Positions 33,687 to 49,588 of a DNA stretch of 64,000 nt are shown one piece after another (the stretch's first letter is position 1; every line of letters starts with the position of its first letter). The notes under the pieces were generated by a model. The model had not been told where the DNA came from. It saw only the letters and a program-made list of their open reading frames with translations, and did no database searches. A program made the translations under genes and the position numbers. Source of the DNA: Blasia pusilla (Eukaryota; Marchantiophyta; Marchantiopsida; Blasiales); assembly GCA_050084515.1 (NCBI GenBank), contig CM114271.1, positions 3,782,001 through 3,846,000 of the forward strand, in the 5' to 3' direction.

Positions 33687-34844
33687 GATCCCGCCATCAT
33701 CATCATCATCAACTCCTGCACTACTCTTTCGATTCTCATCGGAGCCCACCGCTTCTTCTCTTCCATTCCCCTGCTTATTCCTCACCCGCATCCTGTGGGC
33801 ATGTGATCGCCTTCTCCCCAAACGCAGCGCATGATCTGCATACCCTCGTCCCTGCCATGTCCGAACCTGTCTGCGATTCTTCGTTAGATCTGCTTGCCTA
33901 CAACTCTTCGACACATCTGCTGCTGCTACTGGTCCTCCTGCAACCACAAAGCCTTGAAGGCGGATGTCGAGAGCTGGTGGCTTGTGAATACCCAGAGACA
34001 TAACCATCGCTGATGCTCGTCACATTCACAGCGCTGCTGCTGCTCTCTTCCTTCCGATGCAAAGTCACCTTTCCATCGATCCCTTCGGCTCAATCCATGA
34101 AAGCCTCCACACGCTCTGCTCTATTCTGCTCTCTCTCGCTCTCTCTCCTTGAAGCTGGACCTCACATTGCAAATCTGGATGTCGTGGGTTATGACTTAGC
34201 ATCTATCCATTCCACGTTTGGCCATGGCTAGGGTAGGCTTACTTGTGAAAGCCACCATTGTGAGTGCTGATTGTTGGAGAAGATGAGAAAACACTATTGG
34301 CGATGGAAAGACTCACTCCTCTATCGTTTCCAGATTCGTTACCAGCTATGAATGCACACCTACACCCCCTTTTCGCATGGGGAGTTTTAATGGAATCCCA
34401 TGTTTTCTGGACATGCCCAATTCGCTATGGAAACCTTGGGAAAGGAAGAAGAGTGTGTGTGGTTGGTTCAACGAATTTTAATCGGAAATAGAACTCGGAG
34501 TGGCGAGTTAGAACATTTCGAAAAGGTCCCAAACCATGCGAGATTTTCCATGGACACGCTGCAATGAAGCTGAGGACGAATTCTAATTCCTCGATGGCTC
34601 GTTCGATTGGGCAACCACCACCACTCTTTTGTGAGCATTATTGTACAATCACCGTTCCAAAATTACGGTCTTGGCTATAGAAGTTCACTGCCTACTGTCT
34701 GCTATCGACTCCGCTGAGGGCCTTCTCGATCTCCCATTCATGCTCAGCTCAGCATGTTCACGGTCATTCATCCTTGCAGTCTTCGTAACAACACATCAAG
34801 AGCTGAAACCCTCGAACTTCCCTCCTAAACTTGCTCGTGTCAAT

Positions 34845-34984
34845 GTGAACCCTCGACTTCGATGGCCGAAGTTGAGGAGTAAGAATATGGCATGTGAACC
34901 CTTGACTTCGATGGCCGAAGTTGAGGAGTAAGAATATGGCATGTGAACCCTTGACTTCGATGGCCGAAGTTGAGGAGTAAGAAT
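34845..34984. repeat. 49-bp tandem repeat, about 2.9 units
   Basis: Units start GTGAACCCT at 34845, 34894 and 34943. Each contains the palindromic core CTTCGATGGCCGAAG. They differ by one or two bases, so the expansion is recent. The array lies about 180 bp beyond the stop codon of the CTL gene, possibly in its 3' UTR or terminator region. Confidence 0.92.
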
Positions 34985-35165
34985 TGGGAGCACTTGTCTA
35001 AAGTACATACTGATTGAGGAAAATTTTGATTTTGATAGTTGCAGACGGGCCCCTTCCGTCAAGAAACAAAAATGAGAAAAGAGAAACCCTTCAATTTGTG
35101 CAGAGGTCAAAAAATGTATGGACACGTTTGATGAGAAAAGTGCCGATTCCGAGTTATCTGTAGCT

Positions 35166-38100
35166 TTACCCGTGTGCTCTGCGTTCTTCCTCATGTCGGG
35201 CATGTCTGGCGAGAGTATCCATGAGGAGAGGGGGTGCGTAACGGGCTGTTCCATCGTTCTCCTCACAATCGATGCAGAACGACAGTAGAATGGTATCGAT
35301 GGCCATCTCCACCACCCCAAAGAACATGGAAGCTATAACGTATCCAAAGAGCCAGCAAAACTGCCCACACAAAGGCAAAACAGCCGCTGACAGTGAGTTT
35401 CAGACACACACAAGCACATGATGCATCACATCTTCAGATCCTCAGCTGTTCAGATGAAGCTATAAGCTATGAGAGGTGATCGAAGAAATAAAGACCCTAA
35501 AGAGTACATTCCCCTCACTTCCATAGCTTTCAGTACAAAAAGCTCCGCAGATTCAAGCAAAAGAGAGAAATGGGGAGTAGGCATAGCAACGGGTGACGAT
35601 GACCTACCAGGACAGGAAACAGTGGCGAAGAGATTTTTTTAGATCCTGAATTGTAGACGTGCTGGTCCAGCATGAGGAAGGCGAAAAACGCGCATGCCAG
35701 ACTCACAGAAAGCTTCCCCAAGAACAAAACGATATCTCCAACGATGTTCACAGCTCCTACCCTCAATATGTTGTTGATGATCAACCCAGAAGCCTTTGCG
35801 GCAGCTCCGAAGAACCCTTTACCTTTGATAGCAATCTGCAACAAAGAAAGAAGAAAGCATTCGTGTGACCGCGTAAATGAAACTCAGCTGAGGGCAGAAT
35901 AATATCACACTAGAAGTGCTCATTTTGCACAGAAAGCCAAACGTACAAGATAATCTTGCACCTGTTGAAATGCAATCTTTAGTTCGAAACAAATCGAAAT
36001 CCAGACCATCTAGTCACGAGTAGCAAGAGATTACTAGTTGCATATCCATAGTCGCAAGTGAGAGCGTACCACTATATAAGCGTTTCTGTTGATGAATTTG
36101 ATTGTCCATTCGATACAGCCCAAACAACACTGTGCACAACAGCATAATATCGTGACCAAGCAACCACCAGGAGCCATCTCTGCTGCTTTGATCTTCTTGC
36201 GGATGGCGTCCAGGATGAAACGCACCATCTGAATTACAGCTACCAGAAACGAGCCCACTGCCATAGAACCCAAACTATAACGGACGAGTCGTTTGGCAGA
36301 TGAGAGAACGGGAAAAGTCGGCAGGAGCTGCAATCCAACCAGACCAAATTTGAGAATCCAGGGATATTGGCAAAACATAGATGGTGTGGGTAGCAAATTA
36401 CCTAAGACCTACACGATTCTCCATCTTCCGCTCATCCCAAAATGCCAAGAAAGTCGAAACTACGATTCAGGTCCTCAGCCCACACATACAATAAGCATTG
36501 CAGCAGTATGTTCCTTTTCATGGTTCATTGAGGTATATCAGCTCATTCGATACACTGAGCTGACTGCTGACCAAGTGCATCATGACTAAGATTGCAGTGG
36601 AGCTTACAGATCTGTCACCGCGAACCCAGTAGTAAGACACTACTGCACCAGCGATTATGGTAAGCGAGCATGCGATGATAAACTGAGTTGTCCAGAAGCC
36701 CCCAAATATGTGAAACAAGATAGCCCATACGATGTTTTTGCTGTGGTGAAACTCATATCCACAACAGCCACCACAAGTTACATTTTGTGTTTGGAGGTCA
36801 TAAGCACAGCACCCATTGTTGCATGTATTTTGTGTTATCTCGCCTGCACTGAAGAGGTACAGGAGCACTGCCGTCCAGTAGATGAAAAACATGACCATAA
36901 GAAAAGCTGGGATGATTGGGTAGATCATAAGCGATGGAATCGCTCCGATTGCCTTCGCAGCTACCTGCACATGCAATGATTGACAATTTTGTGACAGTTC
37001 TGTCGCCCACTGACCTTCCCATCTCTGTAAACTAAAGTCTAGCCTTGGACTGGCACAATTCTCTGCATCTCTTTTTGAGCACAAACAAACTTGCTTGCAA
37101 AGAACTCTCAAGCCCATTGTTTTCAGATGCCTGTTTTATTTTGACGCTGTGTTCATTCATATACAGACCCACAGCACTAAATGAACTTTTCTTACATTCA
37201 ACGAGAGGAAGTGATCAGATTAGATCGTAAACTAGAGCTCTTTCGGATGTAGATAGGAAGAGGTTCACTCACCTTGACGACGGCCACCGCAATGAAGACA
37301 CGCTTGATGAGCACCAAGGTGACAAGGACTACTATCACGGCGATGACTGTCATGATAACGGCCACGATCTTCAAGTGATTTTGCATCTGCAAGAGCAACG
37401 ATGGTGATGAGACTCAAAAGGGGAAGTCTAGATTACCATTGGTGCTCGCGAATTTCTTTCTAGTTACTCAATTGACGATCATCTGCAACGCTCTTCAGAA
37501 ACGCTACTCCAACATCCAGACATAGGAATTCGGCTACCCGCTCCACCCCGTTCGATCTGAGTGTCATTCTTGTAACCCACAAAAGGGTGAAGAGTATTGA
37601 CGAAGCTTTAACTGAATTTCCCTTTGCCATACATTGTGTCACTTCGGATCTATGCCATAGTCTTTATGTCTAAGATGTGGTTTATCAACTGACTCACAGA
37701 GTGCGATGTCTCGAGTGCGAGTGAATCGACAGCACCACTACCAATAACAGCGGAAATGGCATTGGTCCCGATCCACCCAGCTGCACAAAACCAGGCAAAC
37801 CTGCACTTCAGTTTCCAGAGAACCCAAACCGCAACAGGCACCCGAACATCCACATACTTATGCCACTCATTGATGGATGCATAAGAACTAATTTCCTGGT
37901 GCACACGAGAGGATTCGTACCTTTCACATAGAAGTAAACAGTTACAGCGATGGTGGCAAAGTTCAGCACAATGATGCTGATCCAGGTGATAACCCCAACG
38001 AAGAGGCGAACAAGGATCAGCCATGTCATGGACAAAATCAAAGGCACAATTCCTCCACATACCACTAGCACGGGCCAGGCATTTCCAAGATCTGCGACAT

Positions 38101-39860
38101 ATCTCTGCACATATGATAAAGTGAGGTAAGATGTCAACACTGCTTTAGATGTTGCTCAGAGCGCTATTATGTGCATTTCCTGTCATCTGTACATCTGCAT
38201 TTCTTATGAACGACCTCCAGCTTAACTTGGGCGGCCCCTACATTGGAAGATGATCATCGAACTAGGAGTGATGGAGACGATCATTGATTGAATACACGGG
38301 TCATCTTCATTGCGAATAGCCATTTGTCCCTGAGACAAGCTGGTAACGAATTCCACTTTCTACCATGAAAAGACACGGAAGATTACCTTGAAGACTACTC
38401 CAGGTGAGCGTAACACGTCTTGAATGGCTTTCACAATAAACTCCCCTTGGTTAATAGCAACACCTCCCTGGGCATTCCATTGCGCGAGACTCTGGTTGGA
38501 GGCTGATGCTGCAAGCTCGCAGCTCCAAAAGACTGCTCCAATTTATGGACACAGAACATTCAGCCAAAGCCAGAACATAAAACCAAATACATTCGAAAGT
38601 AGTGAAATGTACTGAATGCACCCTCTGGCCCCTATCCCACTGCTCTCTCGATCTTGTTTCATCCTTCTTTCTCTTGGCCTCTGCCTTCCTGACTGATTCC
38701 ATCCTACTCTCTTATTTCTCCAATTTCTGGGAAGTAATGGCGAAAGTCATGGCACACAACTGTCCTCTAATTATTTTCTCGTTCCTTCAATCTCTCAGAC
38801 TGAGCCTGAGCACTCGACGAAGTAAGGCTCCACTTTGTAAATCTGAACATTATTTTGATTCTCTGTGCATAGACTGACGAACATCACATGAAAGAATACA
38901 CACGGGAAACGGGACTTACAGTTGGAACTCTCGAAAAGAACCGGGTAACAAGGGCCCTGGAGATTGAGAGAGAAGTTCTTCTGAGCTGGGGTCAGAAGGT
39001 CGAAGTAGTCATAGTTTCTGTCACCCCACTGACTCTTGGTCAAGTCTATGGGGCCCTCAGGGTAGTCACACACCCATGCCAGAGTACCGTTCACAGCAGG
39101 TTTTGGGCACGATTTTAAGCAGATGCTGCGAGCATCCACAATCTTGAATGGATTATCCAGAACACCACTGTCGTATACCTGATTTGGATTCATCCAATAT
39201 TTTACGTCATACTTCCCTTCGCACAGCTGACCCTTGTAGTCGATTGCATTCAGTAGCCTGCGTCCACACAAACAACCCTTCTGCGCAATCGTCAAGCAAT
39301 CTAGCTATGGCTGACTCCGGCGAACGAGAGCATCGTTTTAGGAGGCAGTACAGGGGAACATACTCCACCATTCTGTCTGGTCTTTGTGGGCTTAGCTACC
39401 AGCGCGCCTCAGTGCTACCCAGTACCTGATACTTCGATTCCTTTCACTGGGCTCACATAAGCTGTTCCCCAAATCCTCACAGGCCACTAATAACTCTAGC
39501 AAGCGCATGTCGTATCTCTATCCTTGAGAATCTCACAAATGTGCTGTTGCAGCTATAGGATCGAAGAAGACAAATAATTGAGACTTGTGCCATCATCCAC
39601 AAAACTACCAGACAGAAACCGTTAACTCACCGTTTGGGATTGCCTTTGTTAAGCCCGAAGCTGGAGTTGACAATCATTCCTATCCAGAAAAGCCCAAACA
39701 GAATCATGAATGGAACGTCCCGACAACGTCTTGAGGATTTGATCCGCGGCTTTTCTATAGACATCCTCTCGAAGGGTACTTGTGGACCTCGAGTACCCAT
39801 CTCCACTCCGCCTCCCACAATGGCGCCCTTGGGACCTTCGGGACCCGAATGCCTGCCCAT
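35166..39860 (-). CDS. Choline transporter-like protein (SLC44/CTL family), 10 exons, 710 aa
   Basis: Exons in order of translation: 39860-39631, 39257-38920, 38532-38387, 38104-37921, 37780-37698, 37386-37273, 36964-36608, 36327-36070, 35835-35608, 35360-35166. Every junction is GT-AG and in phase. A cytosolic N terminus leads to TM1 (VPFMILFGLFWIGMIV). A large Cys-containing extracellular loop follows (CDYPEGPIDL, GPCYPVLFESS), then about nine more hydrophobic segments (WPVLVVCGGIVPLILSMTW, LKIVAVIMTVIAVIVVLV, IIPAFLMVMFFIYWTAVLL). The CTL signature NRNAYIVIAIKGKGFFGAA spans exons 8-9. The end shows FFGVVEMAIDTILLSFCID. Length fits the family. CTL proteins move choline or related organic cations across plasma or Golgi membranes. 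In Arabidopsis one acts in sieve-plate and vesicle trafficking. No lesion is seen, so it should be functional. Confidence 0.95.
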
Positions 39861-41294
39861 TTCTCACCGATTGTCTTCGTCCTCACACCCGACGAGTCGC
39901 TGAAAAAATCCGATATTTGTAGTGAGTGAGTGACCTCAATGCACCTCAATCCGATGGATCTCGAGGTCAAGAAAGACCCAGATTATGAGAGCAAGAGCAC
40001 AGCAGAATTGGCCAAAGGAGGGAGTGAATTTCGATGGCTTGAAGAACGAACCCTCAGACGGTGATTCAGGACTCCAGGCTCCAGAGGTATCTGTTTTGAA
40101 ACCACCTACAGCTAGCTCTCGGCTCTAAACCCCGAAGAAGGGCTCTCTGCTCCCGATTGAACCCAAAAGCAGTCCCAATTCTCTACCACTTTCGTCTATC
40201 TCCACCGCCACCCATCCGCTCTTCCGAGAACAGCTTCAGCTCTCGAACAGACAGAAGTACCACTTCCACCTCTGGAATTACAGAGATCTCATCAGATTAT
40301 TCGAGAGGAACACGCTAGCGCAGCAGACAAGCTCTCCATTCTCGTCCAGTGATAAATGCCAGTGCCAAAACTGCACAAACTACAACGATCGCCCCATCAC
40401 CAACACAGACCCTAAACGAATTCACAGCCTCGAGAAAGATTTCCACACCCAATTGCCCAAAGCACATGAACTACAATGACAGCAGACATAAACAAAAACA
40501 ATCCTTAACACAGATCCGCCGACTACTTCACAATCTCCTGAGAGAGTTCAAGACTCAATCATTCCAATTAACTAAATCCCATCGCACATGAACTACAACG
40601 ATCGATCTACTACAAACACAGCCCTGTAATCCAATCCACAACCTCATGGCAGATCGCTCGCAGCTTCAGTTCCAAGTAAAAATCCTCCTTCACAGCTCAG
40701 AAAATCCCAACTCGCAAACCTCCAAGCACCACTTCCCAAAGCTACTTACTCCCTACGAACACCCACCCACCCCTGACCCAACAACAACCCAGCACACACA
40801 AAAATCTTCCACTCATCTCGCTAGCACATCCAAGAACGAAATCGTCACAATCAACTCTTCTAGATCTCCCAAGGAAACTCTCCGACTTCCGAAATCGCCA
40901 GAGAAGCACCCCAAATGAAAAAAAAAAGCATTCACAGAATTCCCAGACACGAATTTTCAGAAGAACGATCAACAACTCGTCTCTCCGATTCACTAACCGC
41001 CAAATTCCAGGAATCCTGAAGGTGCTGCTAAAATGGGAATCCTACAGACGTTCACAACACCTCTCTGGCGCAAATTTATGTACACTGTCAGGCGGAGAAG
41101 GACTTGAACTCAGAAGTTCACGGCATTGTTGGAATGGGAAGAAAAGCATCTCGCACCGACAGAAAGCTCAGGACTCGGGAATGGAATTCGTCGTTCGGAA
41201 GGGAGCACACCATTCTCCGTGGGACGGATTCTCCGCGAAGCTGCTGTTGAACGCGCCGACGGGATTCCGTCCGGTCAGGAGGAGGAGGAGAAGA
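39861..41294. other. 5' flank of the CTL gene
   Basis: Presumed promoter and 5' UTR of the minus-strand CTL gene. The plus strand is C/A-rich at 40350-40920, so the transcript side is T/G-rich. The short open frames here overlap on several frames and lack domains. I see no clear TATA box or separate gene. Confidence 0.4.
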
Positions 41295-41605
41295 AGAAGA
41301 GTATTACTCAGTCAACGACTCCCACGACAGGAACGGAAGGGAACGGGAATTGGAACAAGAACGGGAATGGAACGGGAACGGGATAGATCTCTCATAATCC
41401 ACGGAGAGTGCCTTAATCGACGGAACCAGAGGAGGAGGCGCTGAAGAGTCGGGAGGAGAAGAGCATTACTCAGTCAACCGCTACCACGAAAGGGGACGGG
41501 AGGAAACGGGAACATGAACGGAAACTGTAATGGGAACGGGAACGGGAACGGGATCGATATCTCATAATCCAAAGAGTGCGCCTTAATTAACGGAATAAAC
41601 ACGAA
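41295..41605. repeat. 162-bp tandem duplication with GGGAAC minisatellite
   Basis: ATTACTCAGTCAAC recurs at 41303 and 41465, and GATCTCTCATAATCCA / GATATCTCATAATCCA follow in each unit. Inside each copy is a run of GGGAAC/GGGAAT hexamers. Open frames over it (41022-41444, 41474-41656) are products of the repeat, not genes. Confidence 0.85.
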
Positions 41606-43800
41606 TGACTGCCTCGACGGCAGGAAGGTGCCGATGAGCGGCTGACAAGGGGCCATTAATATCAGCTTCTGCGTTAATATGAGCTTAGTGATGTCCTGCT
41701 ACTAAGTACTTCGGTAATAAGGGGAGGGAGTGGAGGATTATGTGATGACTCGTTCAGTCACCGTTAAGTGGGGCGTTTTCCACGTTTTTTTTAATTAACT
41801 CTGAGTCGATTCCAAACTGATATTACTTTTATAATTAGATCCTGCCTTGTGTATAGTCTACGGGAAACATTAAATTTATTTGTTTTCACTCTTATGTATA
41901 TTATTACGATAATCCTACGTGCATAATAAGACAAAGTATTGTCAAAATAAAACAAAATAACAACATTATATTATTTTGATGAAAATTTATTTGAGAGGGA
42001 ATATATAGTCCATGGGGAAGGTATAATACAAGTGTTAATAATAATAATAAATAATAATTAACAAAGAGTGAAATGAAGAATTTATATCCATAGTGATAAT
42101 AAAGAGTGGGTTGCCTTAAAAGAAATTTGCATTGCACAGGGCAACATATTAGCGTTGAATAATAGCACAGGGCAACATATTAGCGTTGAAAAATGTGTCC
42201 ACATACTTCAAATTCCAAATTTTTTTAATAATTTAAATTTAGAACCTCCTTAATTTCCCTCATCCCTACTGCAATTTGTTTGGTAGTCTGCAACGTGTCA
42301 ATAGATTTATGTCCACATTAAGTGGGATAAAAAATAATATTTAAATGGGAATCTTACATGACACGATTCCTAAGGGCCGCTAGTAATATTTTGCAATATC
42401 TATGGAAATGAAGATATTCCACAAATGGAGAATATAACCAAGAATATATTGAAATGATGCATTAGTAGTTTTTCTCTAGTGCGATACATGGGGTGACTCG
42501 GGTTGGGATGAAAAAATTCACATATGGAAGATGATAATATGAAATTAGAGAACATACAACGAATAAAATTTAATTTCAAAAAAGATTTATACAAATTGAT
42601 TTTTTTTAGAATACATATAACTTGGCTTAAGAAAATTGTTCATAGATTTTCTTTTATTGATTTTGAAGAAATAAATTTTTGCTTTTCCAAATTCCATTCC
42701 CCGTCTTTCAATATCTAAAATGATAAATTACGTACTGCTTCTAAAATATGTCATTTAATATATATTTTTGAAGTAGTACGTAATTTCCCTTCCAAAATAA
42801 ACTTGAAATTAAAATTTTGAGTTTTGTTTCTAAATTTTTAAATAAAACTTTAAGTTTATAAAATTAAAAAATAAACTGAAAATTAAAAATATGTAATTTT
42901 TTTCTGGGACTATTTTTTTATTTAAACTTATATTAAAAAAATTTATTATTTAAAAACCTCTTTTCTATCCAAATATTAGCTTAGTATAGGGAAAATTAAA
43001 CAATAATTGGGTCTCTGACATGCTTCACACGTGTCTTTCAGGGGGGAGCCTTCAAGCCAGGGCTAATAGTATGATGTTGAAATTATAAAGTTGACAAACA
43101 AAAGGTAAAGATAAGTTTTTGTTTAAATCTACAAATCATCATGAGACTCTAATTTTGATTTTTAAGAAATTCTTATTAATTTGGAAAGAAATCAGCTATC
43201 CTTATTTTTCCAACCCTCATCCTCAAATAGTAAGAAAAAAAATCACTCATTTTGATCCAAAGTTTGTCCCAAATATTCTTCACAAATCCCTCATAATTAA
43301 AGTTTGAAAATAAAAAAGAAATTAAATTTATTTTCATCTTTTTGACAAATAAGAAATTATCAGCTATTCTACTATTATTTTTATTTTTTCTAAAGTAATA
43401 TGTAATCTCCCTTCCAAAATTCTCTTTAAATACAATTTTTAGTTTTTTATGAAATATTGAAAAAACAAAATTAATTTTTAAAAAATGAAAAAATAAATTT
43501 ATCATAAAGAAGATTCACACTATTTTCATGAAGATTCTATTGTCTCTTAAAATTTATTAAAAAAAATTTGATATAATTATTAAAACCTCTTTTCTATGCA
43601 AGTTTTGGCTTAATCTAGGCAAAATTAGACAAAAATTGAAAAGCTTCACATATGGCCTTCATTGGGCTAGCTTAACGCCCTTAATAGTATGATTACTACT
43701 TAGCATGCCAACTACGAAAATTATTTTTCTAATTATTTATATTAAAAAATTTAAAATCTATTTTTTATTTCTTTTAAATCTTAGAGTAATAAATTTTCAT
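41606..43800. repeat. Very AT-rich DNA with a diverged 600-bp duplication
   Basis: No gene. Two related blocks lie in tandem. The first, about 42520-43040, contains TCCCTTCCAAAAT and ACCTCTTTTCTATCCAA. The second, about 43150-43660, contains TCCCTTCCAAAAT and ACCTCTTTTCTATGCAA. A 28-base local duplication with the word AGCACAGGGCAACATATTAG lies at 42134-42191. Confidence 0.6.
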
Positions 43801-43849
43801 TTTTAAATAATACTAAACTCTCTTAAATAATTTCACTATTCAATAAAAG

Positions 43850-45270
43850 TTTGAATAATACTTATTCTTCCCCTTGCACACATCCCACCAAAAGAACGTC
43901 CACTAATTAAATTGTAAGTGAATATTAATTAATGAACTTATTTCCTTTTTTCTTCCAAATTTATTTTCTTTACTTAAAATATAGACCGCGAATTTAAAAT
44001 GTTTTTTTAATTCATCATATATTTTCATCTCAAAATTTAAATGTGAATTTTTTTTTTAAACTTAGAAGAGTAATAACATTCCACTCTTCAAGTGATTCCA
44101 CTCAATTAAAATTTCAATAATATCCCACTCTCCTAAATAATTCCACATTTCAATAAACTTTTAAAAATATCGAATCCTTCTTCATTAAAATTCATTTCCC
44201 TTTCCCATCAAATATGAATAAAGGGCTCATTAAATTTCTTGTTTTTTTAATTTTTTTTAATTTTTTACTATATATACTTTAAATTACCAAATATAATATA
44301 AGTAAGTTAATTAATAAATTATTTTTCTCTTGCACTCAAATTCATTTTCTCTATCCATCTAATATGATTCAAGGAACAGAATTAAAATATGTTTTTCTAT
44401 TTGTCTTATTCTACATTTGGAGTCGTCCATTATATAAAATATATATGAAATGCATAGTTGGAAAAAGAATTCAATATATGGAAGTTTTTCTTGTTTGGAT
44501 GCATATCATTGGGTTTTAATAGCACAGACTAGTTAGCATGTTGGCTTGCCCACACAAATAAAAAAAATGTACAATTTATAAATATTTTTCATTTCATTTT
44601 TTCATTTTTTTAAAAATTAAATTTATAATAAAATTTCAACTTTTAAAATATTCTACTCTTAAATTATATTGAAATAACACCCAACTTCCCTTAATATTTT
44701 CACCCGCCTCCCCCATAAAAGTTGAAAAAGTATCTACCCTTCCCACCAAAATAACATCCACTAGTTGAATCGTTAGTTAATTTTAATTCATAAAATTATT
44801 TCCCTTTTCCAATCAAAGTCATTTTCCTTTCTCAAAATGTCAAATTTTAGTTAAAATGATTTTAATTTTTTTAACCATATTTTTATTTCAAATATAATCT
44901 CTAGTGTCTCAAATCTTAAAAGAGTAAAAGCATTATAGTCTTCCAAGTGATTACATTCCTAAATTAAAATTTATATAATATCCCATCTTCCTAAATAATT
45001 CCGCCTTTCCATAAAGTTTGAACAATATCTACTACTCTTCCATTAAAATTCATTTTCCCTTCCCATCAAATATGAATAAAGAGACAAATTATTTATATTT
45101 TTCATAATTATTCCACTATATTGTCTTATTATACACCTAGTATCATCCATTATGATATAAAATTAGTTGAATAATTGATTTAAAATTTAGTTAATTGAAA
45201 CATTTTTCCATTCAAATTCAATTTTCTCTTCCTATCTAATGTGAATTAAAGGAAAAATTTCAATAAAAAA
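43850..45270. repeat. Diverged tandem duplication, period about 858 bp
   Basis: The word CCCATCAAATATGAATAAAG ends near 44222 and again near 45080. CTCCTAAATAATTCC/TTCCTAAATAATTCC precedes both, and CCACCAAAA..AC(G/A)TCCACTA occurs near 43890 and 44740. No coding capacity or transposon hallmark is visible. Confidence 0.65.
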
Positions 45271-48731
<3,461 letters not shown>

Positions 48732-49579
48732 GACATGGTATGGATTAAGGAAAGGAAAGTCGGGCACAACTCGTGCTCCACCCGTATCCCTGCTTGACAG
48801 ACATTCTCTACTCTCCTCAAGAATGGGTTTTGGCGTTGTTATTCTCCCAAGAGGGGTAATCCACTCTCATTGGGGAAGTAACAAGCCAAAACATTCACTG
48901 TTTTAGTATGACTAAACTCCTCTAAGGTGACAAACCTCTCATCTCGATACACACACCACACTCTAGAAACCTCTCGAAGAATAGATAATGGTCAAGTTAC
49001 TCTCCCAAGAGGGATGATCCACTCTCATTGTAAGAGCAAGCAATCCCAAAGTCATACACTCAAGAGTGACACGAAAGACTCAAGATGTGGAATAGAAGGT
49101 GATGAACCCTTGAAGGTCCCTCCTCCTTATATACTCACAAGAGACCCACAAGAGTACGAAATAGAGCTAATCTTATCTTGTACCACATGGCTTCCTCTCA
49201 AGGCTTAGCCAATCACATTTTGACACAAGTAGATTTCCTCTTATCTCTTCCAGAATATCCTCTTTTACCCACTTGATATTTTCCAAATAACCCCAACTAA
49301 CCTAGCCACCAACCAAGCCTACTTTTGGTTCTCATTAAAACACCAACCTCACTACTTTACTTTTATAAAGTCATCTTTTATTTATTACCTCTTTTCTAAA
49401 GTTGGGCCCGCATAAAAGAGGCACCATAAAGAGGTTTAAACATGAGGATTTCCTTTTCCTAAGCTAATTTACTTAATACTAATAAAACTCTATCTAAAAC
49501 TTAACGAGGAAGGAGTTTACACACTGGTTGATTTTACTATACAACACCGTGTACCATAGGGTCTCTCACAGGTCCTAAC
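48732..49579. mobile_element. Possible 848-bp insertion bounded by a 9-bp direct repeat
   Basis: AAGTATCTT occurs at 48723-48731 and at 49580-49588. Between them is an AC-rich block with an internal duplication: CTCTCAAGAGG-like and ATCCACTCTCATTG words recur about 185 bp apart (48843-48871 and 49000-49029). Its right end is GGTCCTAAC, and ends do not match as TIRs or as TG...CA. It may be a non-autonomous element, a solo LTR with eroded ends, or chance. Confidence 0.3.
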
Positions 49580-49588
49580 AAGTATCTT

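Noticed and set aside
41022-41444. 140-aa frame rich in Arg and Gly
   Set aside because: Explained by the GGGAAC minisatellite and local duplication; open in several frames at once.
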